A stretch of 55,881 bases of DNA from CALARM01 sp036746235 (GTDB taxonomy: Bacteria; Vulcanimicrobiota; SpSt-956; JAKJGF01): positions 1 to 55,881 of the forward strand of contig DAIOEN010000020.1 of the NCBI GenBank assembly GCA_036746235.1. Direction: 5' to 3'. How positions within the stretch are numbered: position 1 is the first letter of the stretch; every line of letters begins with the position of its first letter. The notes under the pieces were generated by a model, which saw only the letters and a program-made list of their open reading frames with translations, searched no databases and was not told the DNA's origin. The position numbers and the translations under genes are program-made. Below are positions 28,157 through 35,674 of this stretch, piece after piece.

Positions 28157-29794
28157 ATGAATTACACTCCTAAAGCAGTAATTTTAGAAAATCCAGAAGA
28201 AAAAAGGGGCAAAAAAACAAGAGATCTTGTTCAAAAAAAAATAGAGTCAAATGACAAAGTAAAAAATGAAGAGTGGTTAGAAGATCTTATATTTGAAAAC
28301 CCTGATTTATTGGCTATTGAAGAATTAGCTGTTTCTTTTACCCCTATGATACCAATCGGTCGACAAATACCATTAGAAACTCCTGGGGGTAGTCCTGTTT
28401 ATATTGATTGTCTTTATATCAGTCCCCGGGGTAAACTGACTATTGTAGAGACAAAGTTATGGAAAAATCCAGAGCAACACAGGACTGTAGTAGCACAAAT
28501 TATAGAATATGCTGAAAAAATATCTAAATGGAATTACAAGAAATTAGAAGAGGAAGTAAAAAAATCATTAAGAAATTTTAAAGGAGAAGAAATTGAGTCT
28601 CTGGAAAAATATGTCAGTTTATACTTAAAAGAAAAAGAAGATAGAGCCTTTAATTTTCCAAAAGAACGTTTTTTAGGTAATGTTAATTCAAATTTGGAAA
28701 ATGGGGAATTTCTTTTATTAATCGCAGGAGATAAAATATCCCCCAATGTAGCTTTATTAACTGATGCCATTCATAAAAAACCTGGACTCGGTTTCAACCT
28801 ATACCTTATTGAACTACAACTTTATAATATAAATAAAGAAGAAGGCTCGCCACTACTGGTTATTTCTCATGTAGTTGGTAAAACAGTTGAAGAAACCAGA
28901 GCTATAGTAAAAATAAAATATGACAGAGAAAAAGATGAATTAACAACAAAAGTAACAACTCCTGAAGAAACTACTCCTGATAAAAAAGAATTTATTGAAT
29001 GTCTTGAAGAAAATGTTGGTGAAAGCCTTGTAGAATTTTTTAAAAAAATTATAAAAGACATGAAGAATCTTGGATGTATTGAGCAAACTTTAAAAGGTTC
29101 TTGTGTAATAAATTTATTAGATTCTAAAAGCAATCAGGAATTTGCTTTATTTGGCATATCAAAAGATAGTAGTGTATTTGCCAGAAATTTACCAACCCAT
29201 TTATATAATGCAGGAATTTCAGAAAAAATTGGTTCAGATTTTTTAGAAAAAATACCTGAAATCCTTAATAAAGATGACCAATGGAAAACTATTACTTTAA
29301 ATGACATACAGGAGCACTATGATGATTTTTATCCCATAATTTCCTCAACTATTGATCAAATCAAAAATGCAACACCAGATCCAAAACCACCAAAAGATAA
29401 ATTTCTAGGAAAAGTCCCTGATGAGTTTAAAGAAAAATATACAGAATGGTTTAAAATATGGGAAAACAAGCAACATTTTAATATAAAATGGAGTATGACA
29501 GCTTTCAGTTTACAGGCAAAATTTCAAAATAAATATAAAATGGTTCTCATTATCTTTCCTTCAGAGGATTTAGTAAAATTAATAAAAAGTAAAGAGTTAT
29601 CTACTTTTGGTGCTACAGAAAAAACATATCAACAATATGTTAAAAAAATTAAAGACATACCACGTGTTCAAGAAATCCTCAGTTCAGAAACCAGTGCCTA
29701 TATTAAACATAAATCTTTAAGAACAGCAGATGACCTTGATGTAATTTTAAAAGCAACAACTGATTTTGCCGAGGAAGTTATGGACAAAAATTAA
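28157..29794 (+). CDS. DUF91/NucS-like PD-(D/E)XK nuclease-fold protein
   Basis: This 545-residue protein starts behind AAAGAAAGGA. Residues 38-130 carry a nuclease core: LEDLIFENPDLL, D84 (VYIDCLY) and E98-T-K100 (IVETKLWKNPE), then QIIEYAEKIS. This is the D...ExK arrangement of the DUF91/EndoMS family and related restriction-like proteins. The remaining 400 residues are mostly alternating charged helix and strand, unrecognised, with a second hydrophobic-core region at 450-500 (WSMTAFSLQAKF). The coding sequence is visibly richer in AAA/AAT codons than its neighbours, which suggests transfer. It is a stand-alone gene, and a defence nuclease is a reasonable guess only. Confidence 0.7.
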   Translation: MNYTPKAVILENPEEKRGKKTRDLVQKKIESNDKVKNEEWLEDLIFENPDLLAIEELAVSFTPMIPIGRQIPLETPGGSPVYIDCLYISPRGKLTIVETKLWKNPEQHRTVVAQIIEYAEKISKWNYKKLEEEVKKSLRNFKGEEIESLEKYVSLYLKEKEDRAFNFPKERFLGNVNSNLENGEFLLLIAGDKISPNVALLTDAIHKKPGLGFNLYLIELQLYNINKEEGSPLLVISHVVGKTVEETRAIVKIKYDREKDELTTKVTTPEETTPDKKEFIECLEENVGESLVEFFKKIIKDMKNLGCIEQTLKGSCVINLLDSKSNQEFALFGISKDSSVFARNLPTHLYNAGISEKIGSDFLEKIPEILNKDDQWKTITLNDIQEHYDDFYPIISSTIDQIKNATPDPKPPKDKFLGKVPDEFKEKYTEWFKIWENKQHFNIKWSMTAFSLQAKFQNKYKMVLIIFPSEDLVKLIKSKELSTFGATEKTYQQYVKKIKDIPRVQEILSSETSAYIKHKSLRTADDLDVILKATTDFAEEVMDKN

Positions 29795-29804
29795 AAATAA
29801 TAAT

Positions 29805-29835
29805 GTAGGGGCAGGCCCCCGTGCCTGCCCCCGCA
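29805..29835. repeat. REP-like palindrome 1 (GGGGCAGGC type)
   Basis: GGGGCAGGC (29808-29816), a 6-base CCCCGT loop and GCCTGCCCC (29823-29831) follow a GTA. The same sequence with its flank recurs inside the RAYT gene at 30291-30314. Confidence 0.85.
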
Positions 29836-29920
29836 GGGTTAATCCATTACCTGGAATGCTAAGAATTCTGCCTGTGAAGATATTCCAGAATATTACCTCT
29901 ATGCAAGATCAATCCCTTAC

Positions 29921-29947
29921 AGGGGCAACCACAGGGGAATTGCCCCT
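29921..29947. repeat. REP-like palindrome 2 (AGGGGCAA type)
   Basis: AGGGGCAA (29921-29928) pairs with TTGCCCCT (29940-29947). It shares the GGGGC core and the TGCCCCTAC right end with the neighbouring palindromes. Confidence 0.8.
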
Positions 29948-29977
29948 ACAGAAACAAAAAAAAAGATAACCCATAGA

Positions 29978-30001
29978 GGGGCACCCACAGGGGGGTGCCC
30001 C
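29978..30001. repeat. REP-like palindrome 3 (GGGGCACCC type)
   Basis: GGGGCACCC (29978-29986) and GGGTGCCCC (29993-30001) surround a 6-base loop. It lies just before the RAYT start codon at 30027. Confidence 0.85.
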
Positions 30002-30026
30002 TACGGTGACCGGATAGAGGTGTAAA

Positions 30027-30614
30027 ATGAAATATAATCCAGATATTCATCATAGACGTTCTATAAGATTGAAAGGCTATGACTACAGCCAGAAAGGATA
30101 TTATTTTGTAACTATCTGTATACAAAATCGTGAATGTCTGCTGGGGCAATCAATAAATAACACTATAGTCTTAAATGATGCAGGTCTTATGGTGCAAAAT
30201 ATATGGAAGACCTTGTCTGAACATTATCCCGGTGTTGGAATAGATTCCTATATTATAATGCCAAACCATATTCATGGAATTATCATCGTAGGGGCAGGCC
30301 CCCGTGCCTGCCCCTGTGGGGTTAATACCTTACAGAGGGAAGCAGGTATGGATACCACAATGAAATTGTCTGATATTATACATCGGTTTAAATCATTAAC
30401 AACAAACATTTATCATAAATCTGTAATACAATATAACTGGCCGTCATTCCCGGGTAAACTCTGGCAGAGAAATTATTATGACCATATTATCAGAAATGAT
30501 CAGGAATTAAACCAGATAAGGGAATATATAATAAATAATCCGGTAAAATGGGAACTGGATAAAGAAAATCCTGATAATATTAAAGAAAGACCGGCAAAGA
30601 AACATAGCAAATAA
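30027..30614 (+). CDS. REP-associated tyrosine transposase (RAYT, IS200/Y1 family)
   Basis: RAYTs are single-copy relatives of IS200/IS605 transposases that cut and join REP hairpins through a catalytic tyrosine. This 195-residue protein shows the family opening (RRSIRLKGYDYSQKGYYFVTICIQN), the HUH motif NHIHGIIIV near residue 85 and the C-terminal YDHIIRNDQELNQIREYI with its tyrosine. Three REP-like palindromes sit in the 220 bases upstream. A fourth is inside the gene at 30291-30314 and codes GAGPRACP just after the HUH motif, where the fold would normally have a loop. The gene is intact and could be active on these repeats. Confidence 0.93.
   Translation: MKYNPDIHHRRSIRLKGYDYSQKGYYFVTICIQNRECLLGQSINNTIVLNDAGLMVQNIWKTLSEHYPGVGIDSYIIMPNHIHGIIIVGAGPRACPCGVNTLQREAGMDTTMKLSDIIHRFKSLTTNIYHKSVIQYNWPSFPGKLWQRNYYDHIIRNDQELNQIREYIINNPVKWELDKENPDNIKERPAKKHSK
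30291..30314. repeat. REP palindrome embedded in the RAYT coding sequence
   Basis: GGGGCAGGC, CCCCGT and GCCTGCCCC are identical to palindrome 1, including the GTA before it. The flank after it (GGGTTAAT) is also shared. The frame stays open through it. Confidence 0.85.
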
Positions 30615-30657
30615 ATTTATATAAACCGAATAAATTTCAACAAGGAGGGAATAATTC

Positions 30658-31188
30658 ATGTCAAAGGAAACAGAATTTTCAACAAGAATCGAACTCATCA
30701 AAGGAGACATTACAAAACTCTCTGTAGATGCCATAGTAAATGCAGCAAATGATAAACTCCGGAATGGTTCCGGCGTATGCGGTGCAATTCATTCCGCAGC
30801 AGGGCCGGAACTTGAAAAAGAATGTCTTACTCTCGGAGGGTGCAAAACAGGGAATGCAAAAATTACGAAGGGATATAAATTGCCGGCAAAATGGGTAATC
30901 CATGCAGTGGGTCCCATCTGGAACGGAGGAACTAACGGAGAAGATGAACTACTTGCCGGATGTTACAGGAATTCCCTTATTCTGGCAGAGAAACATAATA
31001 TAAAAACAATAGCATTCCCGTCCATAAGCACCGGCATCTACGGGTTTCCGATTGATAGAGCGGTAAAGATAGCAATAAGAGAAGTCAAAAAATTCCTTAC
31101 TGAAAATACCTCCGTAGAAAAGGTTATTTTCGTATGTTTCAGTGAAAATGATTATAATTATTATCTCGATGGCCTGAGTAATACCTGA
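30658..31188 (+). CDS. Macro-domain ADP-ribose hydrolase
   Basis: Macro domains bind ADP-ribose, and many remove it from proteins or from O-acetyl-ADP-ribose. This 176-residue, single-domain protein has the standard GDITKLSVDAIVNAAN opening, NGSGVCGAIHSAAG near residues 35-48, KWVIHAVGP and the phosphate loop SISTGIYGFP near 123. In MacroD/YmdB enzymes the second motif usually reads GGGGVDGAIH; here Cys stands in place of the Asp used in catalysis. Activity may therefore differ, although such variants are found in other bacteria. GGAGG lies 10 bases upstream. It stands 43 bases after the RAYT gene. Confidence 0.9.
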   Translation: MSKETEFSTRIELIKGDITKLSVDAIVNAANDKLRNGSGVCGAIHSAAGPELEKECLTLGGCKTGNAKITKGYKLPAKWVIHAVGPIWNGGTNGEDELLAGCYRNSLILAEKHNIKTIAFPSISTGIYGFPIDRAVKIAIREVKKFLTENTSVEKVIFVCFSENDYNYYLDGLSNT

Positions 31189-31246
31189 TGAAAAACATAA
31201 CATATATAAAACTTTTTCATATTAAAGAAAATATTTCCCTTAAATC

Positions 31247-31274
31247 TTGTTTTACTCATTTTTATGAGTATAAT
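31247..31274 (+). promoter_or_regulatory. Promoter with operator in its spacer for the RHH/MazF pair
   Basis: TTGTTT (31247-31252) and TATAAT (31269-31274) are 16 bases apart. The perfect inverted repeat ACTCAT-TTTT-ATGAGT (31254-31269) fills the spacer. This is where the ribbon-helix-helix antitoxin would be expected to bind and repress its own operon. Confidence 0.6.
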
Positions 31275-31296
31275 CATGAGTAGAGGGGTGGGTTTT

Positions 31297-31539
31297 ATGG
31301 AAAAGTTCCAGAGATTGAACGCAAATGTGCCATATGAACTGTACAGGCAGCTAAAATCTATACTGAAAGATGAGAATAAAACTATTACTGATTTTATAAT
31401 AGAAGGTATGAATAAATTAGTACAGGAACATAGATTAAAACATATGGTTGAATTATATGACAGAGTTGCTGACTCTCCGGGCACTGAAGAAGCAATGAAA
31501 TGGGAAGATAAATGCAGTGCTGACGGCCTGAGTTTTTGA
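31297..31539 (+). CDS. Ribbon-helix-helix antitoxin of a MazF-type toxin
   Basis: This 80-residue protein uses the ATG at 31297. An ATG at 31264 in the same frame lies before the -10 box and is unlikely to be transcribed. Residues 1-45 (RLNANVPYELYRQLKSIL, TITDFIIEGMNKLV) match the strand and two helices of an RHH DNA-binding domain. The acidic remainder (YDRVADSPGTEEAMKWED) would wrap the toxin. The toxin gene starts 9 bases downstream. Confidence 0.85.
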   Translation: MEKFQRLNANVPYELYRQLKSILKDENKTITDFIIEGMNKLVQEHRLKHMVELYDRVADSPGTEEAMKWEDKCSADGLSF

Positions 31540-31548
31540 GGTTCCCCC

Positions 31549-31908
31549 ATGGATATTCCTGCCTTAACCAGAGGAAATCTGGTTTATGCAAATTTAAATC
31601 CTCCTGAACCGGCAATACAATCAGGTATAAGGCCATGTGTTATTGTAAGTAATAATGCACATAATGCATCACGCCATCCCGGTGTCATTGTCTGTCCTTT
31701 AACTGATGCAGTAAAGGGTGTTAAAGAATTTCCCGGTCATATATTTATTCCTTCCGGCATTGGAGGGTGCAAAAAAGATTCTGTTATCATGGCGGAACAG
31801 ATACGTTTAATCAGGAGAAATCGTATTATAGAAATCACAGGGAATTTACCTGATTATAAAATAAAAGAATTAGACGAAGCATTGAAGTTTGTCCTGTCAT
31901 TATATTGA
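31549..31908 (+). CDS. MazF/PemK-type endoribonuclease toxin
   Basis: This 119-residue toxin is predicted to cleave mRNA at short sequences. The family landmarks are RGNLVYANLNPPE near residue 8, SGIRPCVIVSNN near 25 (with the catalytic Arg), VIVCPLTDAVK near 48 and DSVIMAEQIRLIRRNRI near 80. It is the second gene of the pair with the RHH antitoxin, the normal order for this family. Confidence 0.92.
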   Translation: MDIPALTRGNLVYANLNPPEPAIQSGIRPCVIVSNNAHNASRHPGVIVCPLTDAVKGVKEFPGHIFIPSGIGGCKKDSVIMAEQIRLIRRNRIIEITGNLPDYKIKELDEALKFVLSLY

Positions 31909-31959
31909 AATGTGTTTTGTAAGAGACTTTAACCGGGTAGCCTGAGCCGGAATTACCAG

Positions 31960-32022
31960 GATTTACATTTCCCTTTTTTATAATCTTCCAGTGCTTTTTC
32001 TGCTATTTTATCCAGGTCTGCC
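31960..32022 (-). pseudogene. 3' remnant of an antitoxin gene like that at 53328
   Basis: Read on the minus strand, these bases encode LDKIAEKALEDYKKGKCK, the same as the end of the RelE-partner antitoxin at 53328-53528. The DNA matches almost base for base over about 55 bases. Nothing of the rest of that gene or its toxin is present, so this is the scar of a lost or rearranged module. Confidence 0.75.
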
Positions 32023-32060
32023 AAAATTTATCGACCCGTGGACAAGAGGGGTGAAAAAAG

Positions 32061-32309
32061 ATGAAGAAAATAACATGTAATTTCTGTGGCAGCGATAGTC
32101 ATGAAGAAAGAAAAGTAGATTATCTTTATAGCTTTAAAGGCAAGTATTTACTTGTAACAGGTACACCTGTTGAAATATGCCTCAAATGCGGTATGATTTA
32201 CTACGAAGCCGGTGTACTTAAGGAAATAGAAAGACAATTCTTTGCCATTCATAATAATATAGAAAAGGCTGACAGCTATATCGAAGTGCCATCAAGGGCT
32301 TTTGCATAA
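32061..32309 (+). CDS. YgiT-type zinc finger protein (orphan MqsA-like antitoxin)
   Basis: This 82-residue protein has two Cys pairs: CNFCG at residues 5-9 and CLKCG near 42. Between them is the strand-rich VDYLYSFKGKYLLVTGTPVE typical of the YgiT/MqsA N-terminal zinc domain. It lacks the HTH half. Such proteins usually follow a small DUF4258 toxin gene; here no toxin is upstream, only the antitoxin scar at 31960. GAGGGG lies upstream. It could be a leftover antitoxin. Confidence 0.8.
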   Translation: MKKITCNFCGSDSHEERKVDYLYSFKGKYLLVTGTPVEICLKCGMIYYEAGVLKEIERQFFAIHNNIEKADSYIEVPSRAFA

Positions 32310-32356
32310 AAGAAATTTTCCCTGACGACCATATGTCTGCCATGAATAATCCTGTT

Positions 32357-35300
32357 TTAATCCTTCACCAAAGCACCGGGAGCGCCAATAAATCTCAGTC
32401 TGTCACACAGTGTTTTATAGTCACACATGGGACACATGCCTGAAACATTACACTTATACTCGTTGAAATCTTCTCTTCCCAGAAGAAGTCCCGACGATTT
32501 TACAAGTTCTTCCCCTAACTCTTCAATCCCTCTGTCATCTTTCTCAATCTCTTCATAAAGGCCTCTCTGGAGGATATATATATAAGATTTTTTTACTTCT
32601 GTCTTAAACGCTTCTCTGAAGGTCATCTTCCCGAGGGCATACATATAACTGTAAAGCTGTTTCCTGTAAAAATCGATTTTTTCTTTTATATCATTAATAT
32701 TTCTGACTGTATCTGTCTTATATTCTATAATAAATACCTCAATCTGTCCGTTGTTTTCATAGAGGTCCACCCTGTCTGCTATGCCGTTCAATAAAATATT
32801 CCCGTAAAGAGGGACGGAAAATCTGAATTCATAAAAACTTTTCAGATATTTTCCTTTTCTTTCTTTCCTCAGATTTTTCTCTATGTCAAAATAATTTACT
32901 ATATATTTTCTTATTTCATCTTCTGAAATATAATCCTCTTTATGTTTACTTACTTCCTCTTTTATGAGTTTTTCAATTTTTTCATTCATATCCCTGTCTG
33001 AAAGGGAATTCAGATGACTGAGTATTTCATGGACAACATTTCCTCTGAGGCGGGCATCTGTTTTTTTATCTCCATATAAATCCTCTTCCTGAAGTTCCGT
33101 ATGGTCAGGTTCCAGACGGGCGAGATACTGAAAATAATAAAGCCTGGGACAGGTAAGATATTTCTGATACATTGATATGTTTATAGAACCGGTGGGAGGG
33201 CTTTCATATGGTTTTATTATCTCCCCGTCATATCCTTTCTTTTTCAATTCCTTTATGGCTTCTGTGGCGAAATCAGGTGGATACGACGGTAAAGGAGGAG
33301 AAGAAATAAAGCTTTTCCCGTCAGTATGTTCCATTGTACTGACAATCCTGTCTTTCAATGCCCATTTCATCTGTATCATAAAGGTATTGAGGGACGGTTC
33401 ATCTTTTTCGGGACTCTCCTGATTTTCCCCGACAAAAGCAAGATATCTCTTTGCTCTTGTTGCCGCCACATAGAATATTCTCCTGCTGTCATTGTTTTCT
33501 TTCAATATCTGTCTCTCATAAAATGCCTGATAATCGGGATTTTCTTCATCTTTTACGCCTGTAGAGATTATACCCTTTTCTTCATCATAGAAAAATAAAG
33601 GCTTATCCCTTCTTACTATCCAGTCGATTTTTCTGTCCATATCCGGTATTATTACCGCATCGAATTCAAGTCCCTTTGAGGCATGAACTGTCATTATCTT
33701 TACAGAATCACTGTCTTCCGTATCGATGAAGGCTTCTTCATTCATTCCGCCATGGTCCTCCATTAATTCCAGATACATGGGCAGTTCACCCGGATTATAT
33801 ATATTTTTCCTTTCAAAATCCATGACCAGAGAAAAGAGTTTCTCCAGGTTCCTGTATTTCTGTTCCCCCTCCTGTAATGAAAGTAATATTTCTCCGTAAT
33901 TTGTTTCATCACATAATCTTTTAATGAGTTCGTAAGAATTCAGTGTTCCTTTAAGTTTTAAACATTTCGTAAAGAGATTGTACGCTCTCATGGCAACAGG
34001 AGAGCTTTCCGACAGATCTTTAAGATAACTCATTAAAGGTTTTGTCCCGTCATAGCCTTCCAGGAGGGTGAAAATCATATCATCGGAAAATCCCATAAGA
34101 GGTGAGCGGAGAACAGAAAGAAAAGAGATAGAGTCGGAAGGGTTAAAGATATACTTATAAAGTGACATTATATCAATTATTTCATCTTTTTCCCAGAACC
34201 CCAGCCCTCCTATTACACAGCATGGAATATTTCTGACACGCATGGCATGTTCTATGGATTTCAGGTTTGTTCTGCTTCTCAGGAGTATGGCTATATCTTT
34301 ACAGGTAAATCCTCCTTTTTCATCTCTGTATTCGCCTGTAAGTTTCTCTACTATTCCTGCCACTATGGCTCCCTGATAGTCTTTTTTATCATGACTGTTT
34401 CCTTCATCTTCACCGGTTAACTGAAATTCTCTCTTTAAAATTTCTTTATGTTTATCATCGGGAAGGAGTTTTTTTATCGTATCCCATTTACTTTTCCTGC
34501 TTAATTCATCTCTTTTCCAGGTAACAAGCTGTACCTTCAGTTCTTCTCCTTTATCCGTAAAGGGCAGATGAAGTTTTTCAAAAGGATCTATCAGTTTTTC
34601 GAAGATCATATTTACCGTGTCTACAATATTTGCAGTGCTTCTGTAGCAATTTGAAAGATATTTCACTGTTCCGTTTTTATCGATTTTTTCACAGACCGTG
34701 TCAAATATTTTGTAATTGGCACCTCTGAAACCATAGATGGACTGTTTACGATCACCTACGATGAACAGTCTTCCGGGAGGTATGATGCCATTTTGTTCAG
34801 TAAGTCCCGAAAGTATCCGTTCCTGTATGGGATTTACATCCTGAAATTCATCTACAAGGAAATATCTGAATCTCTGAAAATACCTCTCTTTTATCCCATG
34901 GTTTTCGAGAAGTTTTTCTGTCATTATTTCAAGATCATTGAAGTCAAGGACATTATTTTTATTTTTGAAATCTTTATATTTTTCATGGAGATTTATTAAC
35001 AGACTTACTGCCATGGATGTCAGTTCATTACACGAAGAATCTTTCCACTTTTCCATTTCTTTTTCAAAATCACCATGTCCCCTTATGGAAAAATAAAGTC
35101 TTATAATATCATCTCTCAGGTTACCTGACACAAGAGTTACTGTGCCGTATTTATCCAGCACATGATTTACCTTACTGTCATTAGCCGTATTCTCTAAATA
35201 TTCCGTGATAGCTTCTTCGGTAAATTCCTGAAGTTTTACTGCAGAGTCCGCTTCTTCTATAAGCGTAAAAGCAGGATCGATACCGGCAGAGGCAAAATTG

Positions 35301-35659
35301 TCTCTTATAACAGATGTGCAGAAACCATGTATCGTATCTATATTTGCCGTTGTAATCAGATCCCTCAACTTTTTCCATTTTAATTTTAAATCTCTGTCAT
35401 GTTCTTTTTTTATTTCCCTGTATATTTCCAGCCTTATCCTTTCCTTCATTTCCACTGCGGCTTTTCTGGTAAAGGTTATGGCCACAATAGAGTCAATGTC
35501 TATTAAAGGAGCTTCTTTTAAAATTTTGAAGAATCTTTTGGCAAGCACTCTTGTTTTTCCGGAGCCGGCACCGGCCTTTAAGCCTGTATTTATCTTTATA
35601 TCCAGAGCTTCTGCCTGTTCAGTATTAACATCATAATCCCTGCAAATTTTGTCTATCAT
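32357..35659 (-). CDS. addA: AddA-type helicase-nuclease subunit
   Basis: AddAB processes DNA double-strand ends for recombination and degrades linear phage DNA. This 1100-residue SF1A helicase has Walker A AGAGSGKT at 29-36, VAITFTRKAA, DEFQDVNPIQ (motif II), GDRKQSIYGFRG (motif III), MTVHASKGLEFDAVIIP (motif V) and YVAATRAKRYL (motif VI). The C-terminal nuclease has IIEYKTD near residue 980. One Cys near 836 (TCPRLYYF) and the CNVSGMCPMCDYKTLC cluster near 1070 could hold an Fe-S cluster. Such a cluster is usual for AddB; its presence in both subunits is a deviation. The gene follows addB by 15 bases. Confidence 0.88.
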   Translation of the reverse strand: MIDKICRDYDVNTEQAEALDIKINTGLKAGAGSGKTRVLAKRFFKILKEAPLIDIDSIVAITFTRKAAVEMKERIRLEIYREIKKEHDRDLKLKWKKLRDLITTANIDTIHGFCTSVIRDNFASAGIDPAFTLIEEADSAVKLQEFTEEAITEYLENTANDSKVNHVLDKYGTVTLVSGNLRDDIIRLYFSIRGHGDFEKEMEKWKDSSCNELTSMAVSLLINLHEKYKDFKNKNNVLDFNDLEIMTEKLLENHGIKERYFQRFRYFLVDEFQDVNPIQERILSGLTEQNGIIPPGRLFIVGDRKQSIYGFRGANYKIFDTVCEKIDKNGTVKYLSNCYRSTANIVDTVNMIFEKLIDPFEKLHLPFTDKGEELKVQLVTWKRDELSRKSKWDTIKKLLPDDKHKEILKREFQLTGEDEGNSHDKKDYQGAIVAGIVEKLTGEYRDEKGGFTCKDIAILLRSRTNLKSIEHAMRVRNIPCCVIGGLGFWEKDEIIDIMSLYKYIFNPSDSISFLSVLRSPLMGFSDDMIFTLLEGYDGTKPLMSYLKDLSESSPVAMRAYNLFTKCLKLKGTLNSYELIKRLCDETNYGEILLSLQEGEQKYRNLEKLFSLVMDFERKNIYNPGELPMYLELMEDHGGMNEEAFIDTEDSDSVKIMTVHASKGLEFDAVIIPDMDRKIDWIVRRDKPLFFYDEEKGIISTGVKDEENPDYQAFYERQILKENNDSRRIFYVAATRAKRYLAFVGENQESPEKDEPSLNTFMIQMKWALKDRIVSTMEHTDGKSFISSPPLPSYPPDFATEAIKELKKKGYDGEIIKPYESPPTGSINISMYQKYLTCPRLYYFQYLARLEPDHTELQEEDLYGDKKTDARLRGNVVHEILSHLNSLSDRDMNEKIEKLIKEEVSKHKEDYISEDEIRKYIVNYFDIEKNLRKERKGKYLKSFYEFRFSVPLYGNILLNGIADRVDLYENNGQIEVFIIEYKTDTVRNINDIKEKIDFYRKQLYSYMYALGKMTFREAFKTEVKKSYIYILQRGLYEEIEKDDRGIEELGEELVKSSGLLLGREDFNEYKCNVSGMCPMCDYKTLCDRLRFIGAPGALVKD

Positions 35660-35674
35660 GTTTTATATCTCTTT

